DNA from: Streptomyces albipurpureus | GTDB lineage: Bacteria; Actinomycetota; Actinomycetes; Streptomycetales; Streptomycetaceae | Length of the DNA: 64,000 nucleotides | Direction: 5' to 3' | NCBI RefSeq assembly: GCF_023701525.1 | Contig: NZ_JAMQAW010000029.1 | Span: forward strand, 112,802 to 176,801 | In this document: positions 1 to 7,994 of the stretch, piece after piece | Numbering within the stretch: position 1 is the stretch's first letter | Layout of the letters: every line of letters starts with the position of its first letter | The notes under the pieces: model-generated | Database searches by the model: none | Told to the model about the DNA's origin: nothing | The model's input: only the letters and a program-made list of their open reading frames with translations | Position numbers and translations under genes: made by a program

Positions 1-46
1 CCTCGCGCGTTCAGGTTCGCACTCGGTGTGCTTAAGGCCTGTCGTG

Positions 47-84
47 TCTCAGGTCTGACGTCTCAGGTCTGACGTCTCAGGTCT
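47..84. repeat. 14-bp tandem repeat
   Basis: The unit TCTCAGGTCTGACG occurs twice in tandem and then a third time as its first 10 bases, running into the stop codon of the minus-strand SPFH gene. It is a short slippage-type repeat with no visible function. Confidence 0.85.
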
Positions 85-967
85 ACTTCTTGGTGCCGTC
101 CACGATCAGCGAGTTCGCACCGGTACCGCCGCAGGGCACGGCGTACACGGGGTTCTTGGCGGCTGCGTCCTTGAAGGCGTCGATGCACTGGTTGACCAGG
201 ATCTTGTCCGTGAGCGAGTTGTTCAGGATCTTGTTCGCCCGGGCGATCCCCTCGGCCTCGATCCTGCGGCGCTCGGACTCCGCCGTCGCCGTGCGCGCGG
301 CCTCGGTGGCCCGCTCGGTGGCCTGCTGCTGCTGGATCTTGCGGTCGATCTGCCCCTGGAGCTGGTCCGACGGTTTCACATTGCGCAGATTGACCGTCGT
401 GACAGCGATACCGCGCGGAACCAGCCGCTCCGTGATCAGGTCACCGATCTCGGCGTTGATCTTCTCGCGGGCAGAGCTATAGCCCTCCTCGCTGGTGTGG
501 CGGGCGAAGACATTGCGGATGATCTCCCGGCTGTCCGGGAACACCAGCCGCTGCTGAATCGCGTCCTCGCTACCGGCGAGCTTGTAGAGCTCGACCGCCT
601 TGGCCGGAGTCACCGCCCATTTCACCGTGACCTCCACATACATCACTCCGCCCTGGCTGGAACGGACCTCAACCACGTCCTTGTCGGAGAGGTTGAGGTC
701 GACGGGACGGGTGGAGAACGTGGTGATGTTGGTGAACGGCGAGGTGATGTTCACACCCGAGTTCAGCGGCGCACCCACCTTACCGAAGGTGACCGGGACA
801 CCGACCTCGTAGGCGCTGATGACATGCACGCAGCTGGTCACTCCAGCAAACAGGCTGGCTATCAGGGCCCCCAGAGCGCCGAGCTTGAGCCCTCGCTGCT
901 CGGTGCTTCGGCCGACGAAGAAGAGTACGGCTGCCGCGATGAGCAGCAGAACAAAGAGAACGAACAC
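83..967 (-). CDS. SPFH/prohibitin-family membrane protein
   Basis: A 294-residue SPFH (stomatin/prohibitin/flotillin) protein. Residues about 1-17 and 28-50 form two hydrophobic segments near the N-terminus. They are followed by the prohibitin-type domain (SAYEVGVPVTFGKVG, later INAEIGDLITERLVPRGIAV) and a charged coiled-coil rich in A, E, R and Q (about 205-255). The GTG at 967 was chosen because GGGGGGA precedes it and the hydrophobic segment begins there; reading further upstream adds residues unlike the family. SPFH proteins form membrane-bound oligomeric rings. The role here is unknown and the gene stands alone, transcribed leftwards. Confidence 0.82.
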   Translation of the reverse strand: MFVLFVLLLIAAAVLFFVGRSTEQRGLKLGALGALIASLFAGVTSCVHVISAYEVGVPVTFGKVGAPLNSGVNITSPFTNITTFSTRPVDLNLSDKDVVEVRSSQGGVMYVEVTVKWAVTPAKAVELYKLAGSEDAIQQRLVFPDSREIIRNVFARHTSEEGYSSAREKINAEIGDLITERLVPRGIAVTTVNLRNVKPSDQLQGQIDRKIQQQQATERATEAARTATAESERRRIEAEGIARANKILNNSLTDKILVNQCIDAFKDAAAKNPVYAVPCGGTGANSLIVDGTKK

Positions 968-1203
968 GCCAGATCCCCCCAGGGTCAAATGTGAAATGTA
1001 GGGGGAGCGTAAAACACAACCCACGGTCTCAGACGCAGGGGGGCGGCCGATGGTTCTGGCGCTGCTTCTGCGCGACGAACGGGTGCGCACTGACCGGGAC
1101 CGAACGAATGACAGAATGAATAGGGGTAGCTCGGCTGGTCACTCGCGCACAGCACCCAACGGCGACGGGACCTGGCGACCGGCCACTCTTCGCTGGCCAG
1201 CCT

Positions 1204-2034
1204 TCAGATCAGCCCGTGCTCCCGCAAATACTCCAACTGCGCCCGCACCGATAGCTCCGCCGCTGGCCACAGAGATCTGTCCACATCCGCATAGACCCGG
1301 GCCACCACATCCGGTGCTTCGTGGCAGCCGCTCTCCACCGCCGTCTCCACCTGGGCCAGCCGGTACGCCCTATGGGCCAGATAGAACTCGACCGCGCCCT
1401 GCGCATCTTCCAGAACCGGACCGTGACCGGGCAGCACCGTACTCACACCGTCGTCAACGGTCAGCGAACGCAGTCTGCGGAGTGAGTCGAGATAGTCCCC
1501 CAGCCGTCCATCGGGATGGGCGACGACCGTCGTACCTCTACCCAGAACGGTGTCACCCGTCAGTACGGCCCGGTCGGCGGGCAGATGGAAGCAGAGCGAG
1601 TCCGAGGTGTGCCCCGGGGTGGGAACCACCCGCAGTTCCAGACCCCCGGTCCGGATCACCTCACCCGCGGTGAGTCCCTCATCGCCGAGCCGCAGCGCAG
1701 GGTCGAGTGCGCGGACGTGGGTACGGGTCAACTCGGCGAAGCGTCCCGCGCCCTCGGCATGATCGGGGTGGCCATGGGTGAGCAGGGTCAGCGCGATCCG
1801 TTTTCCCGCCTGCTCCGCCATGGCGATGACATTGTGCAGATGCCCCTCATCGAGCGGCCCCGGGTCGATGACGACGGCCACATCCGAGTCCGGCTCGGCA
1901 ACGATCCACGTGTTGGTGCCGTCGAGTGTCATCGCGGATGGATTGGGCGCCAGGACATTGATCGTACGAGCGGTGGCGGGACCTGAGAACACACCGCTGC
2001 GGGGCTGCCCGGGCAGGGCGGCAGCATCCGTCAT
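1204..2034 (-). CDS. Metallo-beta-lactamase-fold hydrolase
   Basis: A 276-residue MBL-fold protein. The metal-binding signature is visible as THGHPDH (H87, H89, D91, H92), with later GHTSDS, LTGDTVLG and LPGHGPV elements supplying the remaining ligands. It has the glyoxalase II/LACTB2-like layout with a C-terminal helical extension. The ATG overlaps the stop of the upstream NUDIX gene (ATGA), so the two are translationally coupled. The orthologous position in mycobacteria (Rv3677c) is also an MBL protein. The substrate cannot be read from the sequence; a thioester or RNA-related role is possible for the family. Confidence 0.85.
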   Translation of the reverse strand: MTDAAALPGQPRSGVFSGPATARTINVLAPNPSAMTLDGTNTWIVAEPDSDVAVVIDPGPLDEGHLHNVIAMAEQAGKRIALTLLTHGHPDHAEGAGRFAELTRTHVRALDPALRLGDEGLTAGEVIRTGGLELRVVPTPGHTSDSLCFHLPADRAVLTGDTVLGRGTTVVAHPDGRLGDYLDSLRRLRSLTVDDGVSTVLPGHGPVLEDAQGAVEFYLAHRAYRLAQVETAVESGCHEAPDVVARVYADVDRSLWPAAELSVRAQLEYLREHGLI

Positions 2035-2897
2035 CGCGACCCCCCTATCGAAATGTGCTTGGTGAACTCCTCATGGCCCGGCCAGCTGAGGACCAACCCA
2101 CCATCGCTGCTCACCCGGGCGGTGGCCAGTACGGGGGTCAGATCCCGCTCCCTGGCCGCGCTGAGGGCATCGGCGGCCGTGGCACAGGGGATCAACGACC
2201 TCAGGGTGGAGATGGTCGGCGGCATCATCAGCAGTTCGCCCTGGTCATAGCGTTCGGCCGCGTCACCTGGACGAATCCACACCGTACGGTCGGCCTCGGT
2301 GGAGGCATTCCGGGTGCGCTGGCCTTCGGGCAGCGCGGCCACAAAGAACCAGGTGTCATAGCGGCGCGGCTCAAACTCGGGAGTGATCCAACGCGCCCAG
2401 GCTCCGAGCAGATCCGATCGCAACACCAGTCCACGGCGATCCAGGAAGTCGGCGAAGGAGAGCTCACGGTCGACCAGCGACTGCCGGTCCGACTCCCACG
2501 CATCGCCCGTCGTGTCCCCGACGACCGTGTCCGGAGTGACTCCGGCCAGCAGGACGCCCGCCTCCTCATAGGTCTCTCGGACAGCCGCGCACACGACCGC
2601 TTGCGCCGAGGCCTCATCCACACCGAGGCAGCTGGCCCATGCGCTGAGCGAAGGTCCCGCCCAGCGCACCGGGCGGGAGTCGCGAGCGTCCACTCCGCCA
2701 CCCGGGTAGGCGTAGGCGCCTCCGGCGAAGGCCATGGAGGCGCGTCTGCGCAACATATGGACGGCGGGACCGTCTGCGGTGTCCCGCAGCAACATCACGG
2801 TCGCGGCCCGTTTTGGCTCTGCAGGGGTGAGTTCACCACTGGCGAGAGCCCGAATCCGGTCCGGCCACTCCGGTGGGTACCACTGACCATTGGACAT
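2031..2897 (-). CDS. NUDIX hydrolase
   Basis: A 288-residue NUDIX protein. The box is present as AVRETYEEAGVLLAG, preceded by the glycine strand AYAYPGGGVD. The roughly 40-residue insertion between the glycine and the RE..EE part matches the CoAse-like subgroup. These enzymes hydrolyse nucleoside-diphosphate or CoA derivatives, with Mg2+ held by the RExxEE glutamates. It is the first gene of a two-gene operon with the MBL protein, and this pairing is conserved across actinobacteria. The true substrate is not determinable here. Confidence 0.82.
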   Translation of the reverse strand: MSNGQWYPPEWPDRIRALASGELTPAEPKRAATVMLLRDTADGPAVHMLRRRASMAFAGGAYAYPGGGVDARDSRPVRWAGPSLSAWASCLGVDEASAQAVVCAAVRETYEEAGVLLAGVTPDTVVGDTTGDAWESDRQSLVDRELSFADFLDRRGLVLRSDLLGAWARWITPEFEPRRYDTWFFVAALPEGQRTRNASTEADRTVWIRPGDAAERYDQGELLMMPPTISTLRSLIPCATAADALSAARERDLTPVLATARVSSDGGLVLSWPGHEEFTKHISIGGSR

Positions 2898-3048
2898 GGC
2901 CGGATGCTATGCGCTCACGCGTGGATGTTCGAGTGGCACCGAGAACGAAGATCGGCCGAGAACGGCAGTCCGCTGCCCTGCTCTCTCGTACCCGTAACGG
3001 AGACACGGCAGGCGGAGTGGGGCTATCAGGGTGGTGGAGGGGCGGCGA

Positions 3049-3064
3049 TGTTTCACGTGGAACA
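3049..3064. promoter_or_regulatory. parS-like centromere site
   Basis: TGTTTCACGTGGAACA is the reverse complement of the bacterial ParB-binding consensus TGTTCCACGTGAAACA, with no mismatch. It lies in an intergenic stretch between the NUDIX gene start and the 3' end of the RidA gene. Streptomyces chromosomes carry clusters of such sites around oriC, and the wblA locus lies in the oriC-containing half. It is inferred to be a ParB loading site. Confidence 0.8.
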
Positions 3065-3097
3065 TCAGCAGGAGGGCGAAATGCCGCTCCTGCACAA

Positions 3098-3126
3098 CGC
3101 TCGGCTGGGAACTTCCCAGCCGAGCG
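3098..3126. terminator. Strong inverted repeat, likely terminator of the RidA operon
   Basis: A 14-bp perfect inverted repeat (arms CGCTCGGCTGGGAA and TTCCCAGCCGAGCG) with a one-base centre. It lies downstream of the minus-strand RidA gene and upstream of the minus-strand NUDIX gene. There is no long T-tract, as is common for Streptomyces terminators. The rest of 2898-3351 shows only the parS-like site and no convincing gene. Confidence 0.6.
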
Positions 3127-3351
3127 CCCTATCCCCACAGCCCGCACCAAACGCACGGGGAGCAGCCGCGGTCCCGCGAGACCGACCGCGATGAACCTGC
3201 GGCTGAGCGCCCCATCGGGCGACTGGACCCGCTGCGTCGACTGCGTCTGGAACATCCGGAGTGGGACCGACCCGCTCTGGCCCGATGCGCCGGAGCACAG
3301 AGCGACCGGGTACGGGCAGCCAAAGGCGGCACCGGAAATCCACCAGGAGGA

Positions 3352-3822
3352 TCAGTCCTGGACGAGCTCCACCAGAATCTCCACCTCGACCGGTGCGTCC
3401 AGCGGCAGAACCGCCACACCCACCGCGCTGCGCGCGTGCACACCCTTGTCGCCGAGGACCTCACCGAGGAGTTCGCTCGCGCCGTTGAGGACCGCGGGCT
3501 GCCCAATGAAGTCTGCTGCCGAAGCGACAAAACCGGTGACCTTGACGACACGCGCAATACGGTCGAGATCGCCGGCTACGGACTTCACTGCGGCCAGCGC
3601 GTTCAGCGCACAGGTCTTGGCCAGCTCCTTGGCTTCCTCGGCGGTGACCTCGGCGCCCACCTTGCCGGTGACCGGGAGTTTGCCCTCGACCATCGGAAGC
3701 TGCCCCGCCGTATAGACGTACACCCCCGAGATCACGGCCGGCTGGTAAGCCGCCAGTGGGGGAACCACCTCCGGCAAGGTCAACCCCAGTTCCGCAAGCC
3801 TGGCCTCAACGGCCCCGCTCAC
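3352..3822 (-). CDS. RidA-family protein (reactive imine/enamine deaminase family)
   Basis: A 156-residue protein of the YjgF/YER057c/UK114 family. Features are the N-terminal VEARLAELGLTLPEV, the central VYVYTAGQLPMVEGKLPVTGKVG strand region, the helix TAEEAKELAKTCALNALAAVKSVAGDLDRI, and the C-terminal LPLDAPVEVEILVEL strand. Classic RidA proteins hydrolyse 2-aminoacrylate-type imines; this longer version resembles the actinobacterial paralogue (Rv3678c position). Its ATG overlaps the stop of the upstream 53-aa gene by 4 bp, so the two form an operon. Confidence 0.85.
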   Translation of the reverse strand: MSGAVEARLAELGLTLPEVVPPLAAYQPAVISGVYVYTAGQLPMVEGKLPVTGKVGAEVTAEEAKELAKTCALNALAAVKSVAGDLDRIARVVKVTGFVASAADFIGQPAVLNGASELLGEVLGDKGVHARSAVGVAVLPLDAPVEVEILVELVQD

Positions 3823-3980
3823 GAGGTCTTCTCCCGCTTCAGATAGGCCACGAGCTGCTCGGGGTTACTCGGGCCGGGCACGACCTGGACGAGCTCCCAG
3901 CCGTCCTCGCCCCAGGTGTCAAGAATTTGCTTGGTCGCGTGCACGAGAAGGGGCACGGTTGCATACTCCCATTTGGTCAT
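3819..3980 (-). CDS. Small DUF4177-type protein
   Basis: A 53-residue protein with the pattern MTKWEYATVPL...WGEDGWELVQVV...YLKRE, the hallmark of DUF4177 small proteins (one beta-sheet domain, function unknown). The ATG at 3980 was chosen because the family begins at MTKWEY; an open frame continues upstream but looks non-coding. It is coupled to the RidA gene by an ATGA overlap. The same small gene sits at this point in mycobacterial genomes (Rv3678A position). Confidence 0.8.
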   Translation of the reverse strand: MTKWEYATVPLLVHATKQILDTWGEDGWELVQVVPGPSNPEQLVAYLKREKTS

Positions 3981-4307
3981 GGGCCGACTGTATCCGCAGG
4001 GCGCGGCCCGTCCGCACCCCAGGCGGTGGACGACTCCATCCCGACGGAACCGGTCGTCGTATCCACCAGGCCAGGGCCCTACAGGGCGCTGCCCCACCCC
4101 CTCCTCCCAAGAGGGAGGTGGCCGCTCGACGGTAGAGCTGCCGCTGTCTGCCCGCGCGGGAGTCCGAGAATGACCGTGCAGGCGTCGCGAGCGCGACCGT
4201 GCCGCTGCCGCCACGGCCAAGTCGGGAGCCGCCCGGGATACCCGCGTGACGCAGCCCGCATACCTCCTCGTGCGTAGCACGGGGTTCAACTGGTTAGGCT
4301 CGAAACC
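3981..4307. other. Divergent intergenic region
   Basis: About 330 bp between the leftward DUF4177-RidA operon and the rightward ATPase operon, so it should hold both promoters. A C/G-rich imperfect hairpin (about 4094-4122, CCCCTCCTCCC against GGGAGGTGG) is present. No gene or clear -10/-35 pair was found. Confidence 0.4.
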
Positions 4308-5270
4308 GTGAGCAGGTTCCAGGTGGTCAGCGGCAAGGGCGGCACCGGTAAGACCACGGTTGCCGCCGCCCTCGCGCTCGCCCTCGCAACCGAGGGAAAG
4401 CGGACTCTCCTCGTCGAGGTCGAGGGGAGGCAAGGCATTGCCCAGCTCTTTGAGACAGAAGCCCTTCCCTACGAGGAGCGGAAGATCGCCGTCGCCTCCG
4501 GCGGGGGCGAGGTCTTCGCGCTGGCCATTGATGCCGAGCGCGCGCTACTGGACTACCTCCAGATGTTCTACAAGCTAGGTAGCGCGGGCCGAGCACTCAA
4601 AAAGCTGGGCGCCATCGACTTCGCCACGACCATCGCCCCCGGGGTGCGCGATGTGCTGCTCACCGGCAAGGCCTGCGAGGCCGTGCGCCGCCGTACCAAG
4701 CAGGGCTCCTACGCCTACGACTACGTCATCATGGACGCTCCGCCGACCGGGCGGATCACCCGCTTCCTCAACGTGAACGACGAGGTCGCGGGACTGGCGA
4801 AGTTCGGTCCGATATATAACCAGGCCCAGGCCGTCATGCGAGTTCTCAAGTCTCCTCAGACCGCGGTCCATCTGGTGACCCTGCTGGAGGAGATGCCCGT
4901 CCAGGAGACCGCGGACGGGGTAGCCGAGCTCCGCGGAGCCGATCTGCCCGTCGGCAGTGTGATCGTGAACATGGTGCGGCCGCACCTCCTCGATGAGCAG
5001 GCCGTCAACAGCGCCGCGGGCGACCGCCGGACGGAGATCGCCAAGACGCTCACCACAGCCGGGGTCAGCGGTGCGGCCAAGTTGGTCACCCCCCTACTCG
5101 AACAGGCCGCGGACCACGCTCAGCGCGTCAGCCTTGAGCGCGAGCAGCGGGTGGCCCTGAACCGTCTGGAACTGCCTTCCTATGAACTGCCCCTGCTGAG
5201 TGAGGGCGTCGACCTCGCCGGGCTGTACCAACTGTCGAAGGAACTGCGGAAGCAAGGGACCGGCACATGA
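4308..5270 (+). CDS. Get3/ArsA-like ATPase, first subunit
   Basis: A 320-residue P-loop ATPase of the ArsA/Get3 (SIMIBI) class. The deviant Walker A motif GKGGTGKTT is at residues 10-18, with the switch region MDAPPTGRITRFLNV further on. It starts with GTG at 4308 and is coupled to the next ATPase gene by an ATGA overlap. In mycobacteria the equivalent pair (Rv3679-Rv3680) forms a heterodimeric Get3-like ATPase next to whiB4. Arsenite transport is not implied: there is no ArsB, and the paired cysteines of ArsA are not evident. A membrane-protein or stress-related role is inferred from the family. Confidence 0.85.
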   Translation: MSRFQVVSGKGGTGKTTVAAALALALATEGKRTLLVEVEGRQGIAQLFETEALPYEERKIAVASGGGEVFALAIDAERALLDYLQMFYKLGSAGRALKKLGAIDFATTIAPGVRDVLLTGKACEAVRRRTKQGSYAYDYVIMDAPPTGRITRFLNVNDEVAGLAKFGPIYNQAQAVMRVLKSPQTAVHLVTLLEEMPVQETADGVAELRGADLPVGSVIVNMVRPHLLDEQAVNSAAGDRRTEIAKTLTTAGVSGAAKLVTPLLEQAADHAQRVSLEREQRVALNRLELPSYELPLLSEGVDLAGLYQLSKELRKQGTGT

Positions 5271-6661
5271 CCGTGGACGCGTCGGCAAAGCCTCTTGAAG
5301 TCGACCCGCTCATCGACGACCCTGCGACCCGCATCATCGTGTGCTGCGGCTCAGGCGGTGTCGGGAAGACGACGACAGCAGCCGCACTGGGGGTACGCGC
5401 CGCAGAGCGTGGCCGTCATGTAGTGGTGCTGACCATCGACCCGGCACGCCGACTGGCCCAGTCCCTGGGGATCGACTCGCTCGACAACACCCCTCGACGG
5501 GTGAAGGGCATAGAGGGCGACGGCGAGAGTTCGGCCGGTCAACTGCACGCCATGATGCTCGATATGAAGCGGACCTTCGACGAGTTCGTCGAGGCCCACG
5601 CGGACGGCGAACGGGCGCGCGCGATTCTGGACAACCCCTTCTACCAGTCGCTCTCGGCCGGTTTCGCCGGTACGCAGGAGTACATGGCGATGGAGAAGCT
5701 GGGGCAGCTACGCGCCAGGGACGAGTGGGACCTGATCATCGTTGACACCCCTCCGTCGCGCAGCGCCCTGGACTTCCTCGACGCGCCGAAGCGGCTGGGC
5801 TCGTTCCTCGACGGGAAGTTCATCAAGCTGCTGGTGACACCGGCGAAGATGGGTGGCCGGGCTGGGATGAAGTTCCTCAACGTCGGCATGACGATGATGA
5901 CCGGCACGCTGGGCAAGCTGCTGGGCGGCCAGCTGCTGCGGGACGTGCAGACGTTCGTGTCGGCGATGGACACGATGTTCGGTGGCTTCCGCACCCGGGC
6001 CGATGCCACCTACCGACTTCTTCAGGCGCCTGGTACGGCGTTCCTGGTGGTGGCGGCGCCCGAGCGGGACGCGCTACGGGAAGCCGCGTACTTCGTGGAA
6101 CGGCTGGCCGAGGAGGAGATGCCGCTCGCTGGGCTGGTCCTCAACCGGGTACACGGCAGCAGGGCGGTCCAACTCTCCGCCGAACGAGCGCTGGCGGCTG
6201 CTGAAATCCTCGCCCCGGAAATTACGTCAGAAAATAGTGACGGAGGGGGCATTGTCGATCAGAGGGGCGGGAAGACTGGTGTTCGTGAGGCCACGGGCGC
6301 CTCTCCCGAACCCCCGCCCGTGAGCCACGCACCGGCGCACAACCCCCAGCATGAGAAGACCCCCCAGGACACCGTGCGTACTGCGCACCAATCGGATGAT
6401 GCCCCTGTGACCACCGAGGTTGTACCCCCGCCAGCGGACCACACCGCCGAGCATTTGACGGCTGGTCTGCTGCGGCTGCATGCGGAAAGGATGCAGGTGC
6501 TAGCGCGTGAGCAGCGTACGCGTGACCGCTTCACCGCGCTCCACCCCGAGGTGGCGGTAGTCCAAGTGACTGCCCTGCCCGGTGACGTACACGATCTCGC
6601 GGGCCTGCGGGCCATCGGCGATCAGCTAGCGGGGGCAGGGGAATCGCCCGCCGCGCCCTAA
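5267..6661 (+). CDS. Get3/ArsA-like ATPase, second subunit
   Basis: A 464-residue partner of the preceding ATPase. Its Walker A motif is CGSGGVGKTTTAAAL (about residues 27-41), followed by LTIDPARRLAQSLGI and the switch motif IVDTPPSRSALDFLDAPKRL. Residues about 325-395 are a proline/serine/histidine-rich low-complexity linker that interrupts the C-terminal part, which resumes as TAGLLRLHAERMQVLAREQRTRD. The start overlaps the first ATPase gene by 4 bp. The two probably act as a heterodimer in the cytoplasm. Confidence 0.85.
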   Translation: MTVDASAKPLEVDPLIDDPATRIIVCCGSGGVGKTTTAAALGVRAAERGRHVVVLTIDPARRLAQSLGIDSLDNTPRRVKGIEGDGESSAGQLHAMMLDMKRTFDEFVEAHADGERARAILDNPFYQSLSAGFAGTQEYMAMEKLGQLRARDEWDLIIVDTPPSRSALDFLDAPKRLGSFLDGKFIKLLVTPAKMGGRAGMKFLNVGMTMMTGTLGKLLGGQLLRDVQTFVSAMDTMFGGFRTRADATYRLLQAPGTAFLVVAAPERDALREAAYFVERLAEEEMPLAGLVLNRVHGSRAVQLSAERALAAAEILAPEITSENSDGGGIVDQRGGKTGVREATGASPEPPPVSHAPAHNPQHEKTPQDTVRTAHQSDDAPVTTEVVPPPADHTAEHLTAGLLRLHAERMQVLAREQRTRDRFTALHPEVAVVQVTALPGDVHDLAGLRAIGDQLAGAGESPAAP

Positions 6662-7199
6662 GAACCGTCGTTGCCTCACCCTGAGCCCGTCATGGTCGGC
6701 CAGTCCCGCTGGTACCAAGGTCAACTCTCCCCTGACCAACCAAGGCCAGCTGAATGAGCCGAACCCGAGCCGATGCGTGGAGAAAGCAGTAGACGATCTG
6801 CTGACTGCGTCTACCGCAGCTGATGGACCAGCACTTCACGGCAGACAGACATGTCGGTCCGTCCGTCCAGTCGCCTTGCGTGCCTTTTCCGTATGACGCA
6901 TAGGCCACTGACTGAGGTGATCCGAATGGCGCACCCTCATGATGGCCGGGCGTCGATGTACCGCACGCCTCAGTCGATGCCACCACGCCTACGCGCAGTC
7001 GCACACGACAGCTCACGTCGGCATCAGGGATTGCGCACCCTAGGCCCAGTGATGGACGAGGACTTCGGCGAACAGGCTCCCGCAAGCCTGTCCTGCCCGT
7101 CCTATCCGTAGTGCCTGTGGTGCCTGTGTTCTGTCTTGTGCACTGGTAGTGCCTGGTCAATACAGGGTTGTGTACCCGCGGGGGATCGCCCCGCTGGAA
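6662..7199. other. Intergenic region between convergent genes
   Basis: About 540 bp between the 3' end of the second ATPase gene and the 3' end of wblA. Short ORFs exist on both strands, but none has a convincing start, ribosome site or protein-like composition. Repeated TGCC(T/C)GT blocks occur near 7085-7160. No clear terminator stem was identified. It may hold the 3' untranslated region of wblA. Confidence 0.4.
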
Positions 7200-7544
7200 C
7201 TACCCGACTGCCGCATACGTCTCGTAGGTCTCGTCGTCATCGAGGCCTACCGGCAGAATGCCCGCACTGCGCTCGTACTCCGTGCGCGCGGTCTCCAGGA
7301 GTCTGCGCCACGAGGTGACCGTGGGACGCCTACGCAAGAGCGCACGCCGCTCCCTTTCGGTCATTCCGCCCCAGACACCAAACTCCACACGGTTGTCGAG
7401 AGCGTCGGCCAGGCATTCGGTCCGCACCGGACATCCGGTGCACACCGCCTTGGCCCTGTTCTGCGCTGCTCCTTGAACGAACAGTTCATCCGGATCGGTA
7501 GTGCGGCAGGCTGCCTGCGCACTCCAGTCGGTTACCCAGCCCAT
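7200..7544 (-). CDS. wblA: WhiB-like iron-sulfur regulator WblA
   Basis: A 114-residue WhiB-family protein with the four [4Fe-4S] ligands C13, C35, C38 and C44 (spacing C-x21-C-x2-C-x5-C), followed by the GVWGG turn (residues 56-60) and a basic C-terminal helix (RERRALLRRRPTV). WblA is a pleiotropic regulator of aerial development and antibiotic production in Streptomyces. The ATG at 7544 has GAGAGGA 11 nt upstream and gives the family length; a GTG at 7601 would add 19 residues. The position between the ArsA-like ATPases and a class A PBP is the conserved wblA context. Confidence 0.93.
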   Translation of the reverse strand: MGWVTDWSAQAACRTTDPDELFVQGAAQNRAKAVCTGCPVRTECLADALDNRVEFGVWGGMTERERRALLRRRPTVTSWRRLLETARTEYERSAGILPVGLDDDETYETYAAVG

Positions 7545-7994
7545 CCCGGCGCCGTCCTCTCCCGAATCGAGGCTCCCCCACGGCGGCAGCGGCATATTCA
7601 CCGCTGCCAGTTGAGGACGTTACGGAAGGCGGGCACAGCGCAACACCCCCTTCGGGCCCAATCTTGAATGGCCCGAACGGACTATGTCCCCGTGGCAGAT
7701 CACCCAGGGGAGTGAAGTGAGGACATGCGTGAGAATCCCGGCATACCGGGATGAAAGAACCGAGTCACGGCAGGCACCAGAGGGCCCATAAGGCGGATTG
7801 AATGCGAATTCGGACACGGACCCCGTGATTCCGCTTCCTCTGCTGCAGTCGCCGTTGTGACTAGGCGTTTTGCAACAGGCCTGCTGCGGAATCCGGGAAT
7901 GCCTTGATACAAAACCGCACTGCTGTGACAGTTGAGAGCAGCTTAGGCCAAGGCCTATACGTATGTCCGGCGAATGAGAACGTAGGCTGCCTTC
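7545..7994. promoter_or_regulatory. Divergent wblA / PBP promoter region
   Basis: A 450-bp gap between the divergent starts of wblA and the PBP gene, so it must carry both promoters. It contains a perfect inverted repeat ATCCCGG-CATA-CCGGGAT at 7735-7752, a candidate regulator site. Similar ATCCGGGAATG and GGCATACCGGG strings recur around 7740-7900. No consensus -10 could be fixed by eye. Confidence 0.45.

Noticed and set aside
4308..6661. Arsenite-exporting ArsA genes
   Set aside because: No arsB or arsC is nearby, and the conserved context with wblA and a PBP fits the Get3-like pair of actinobacteria instead.
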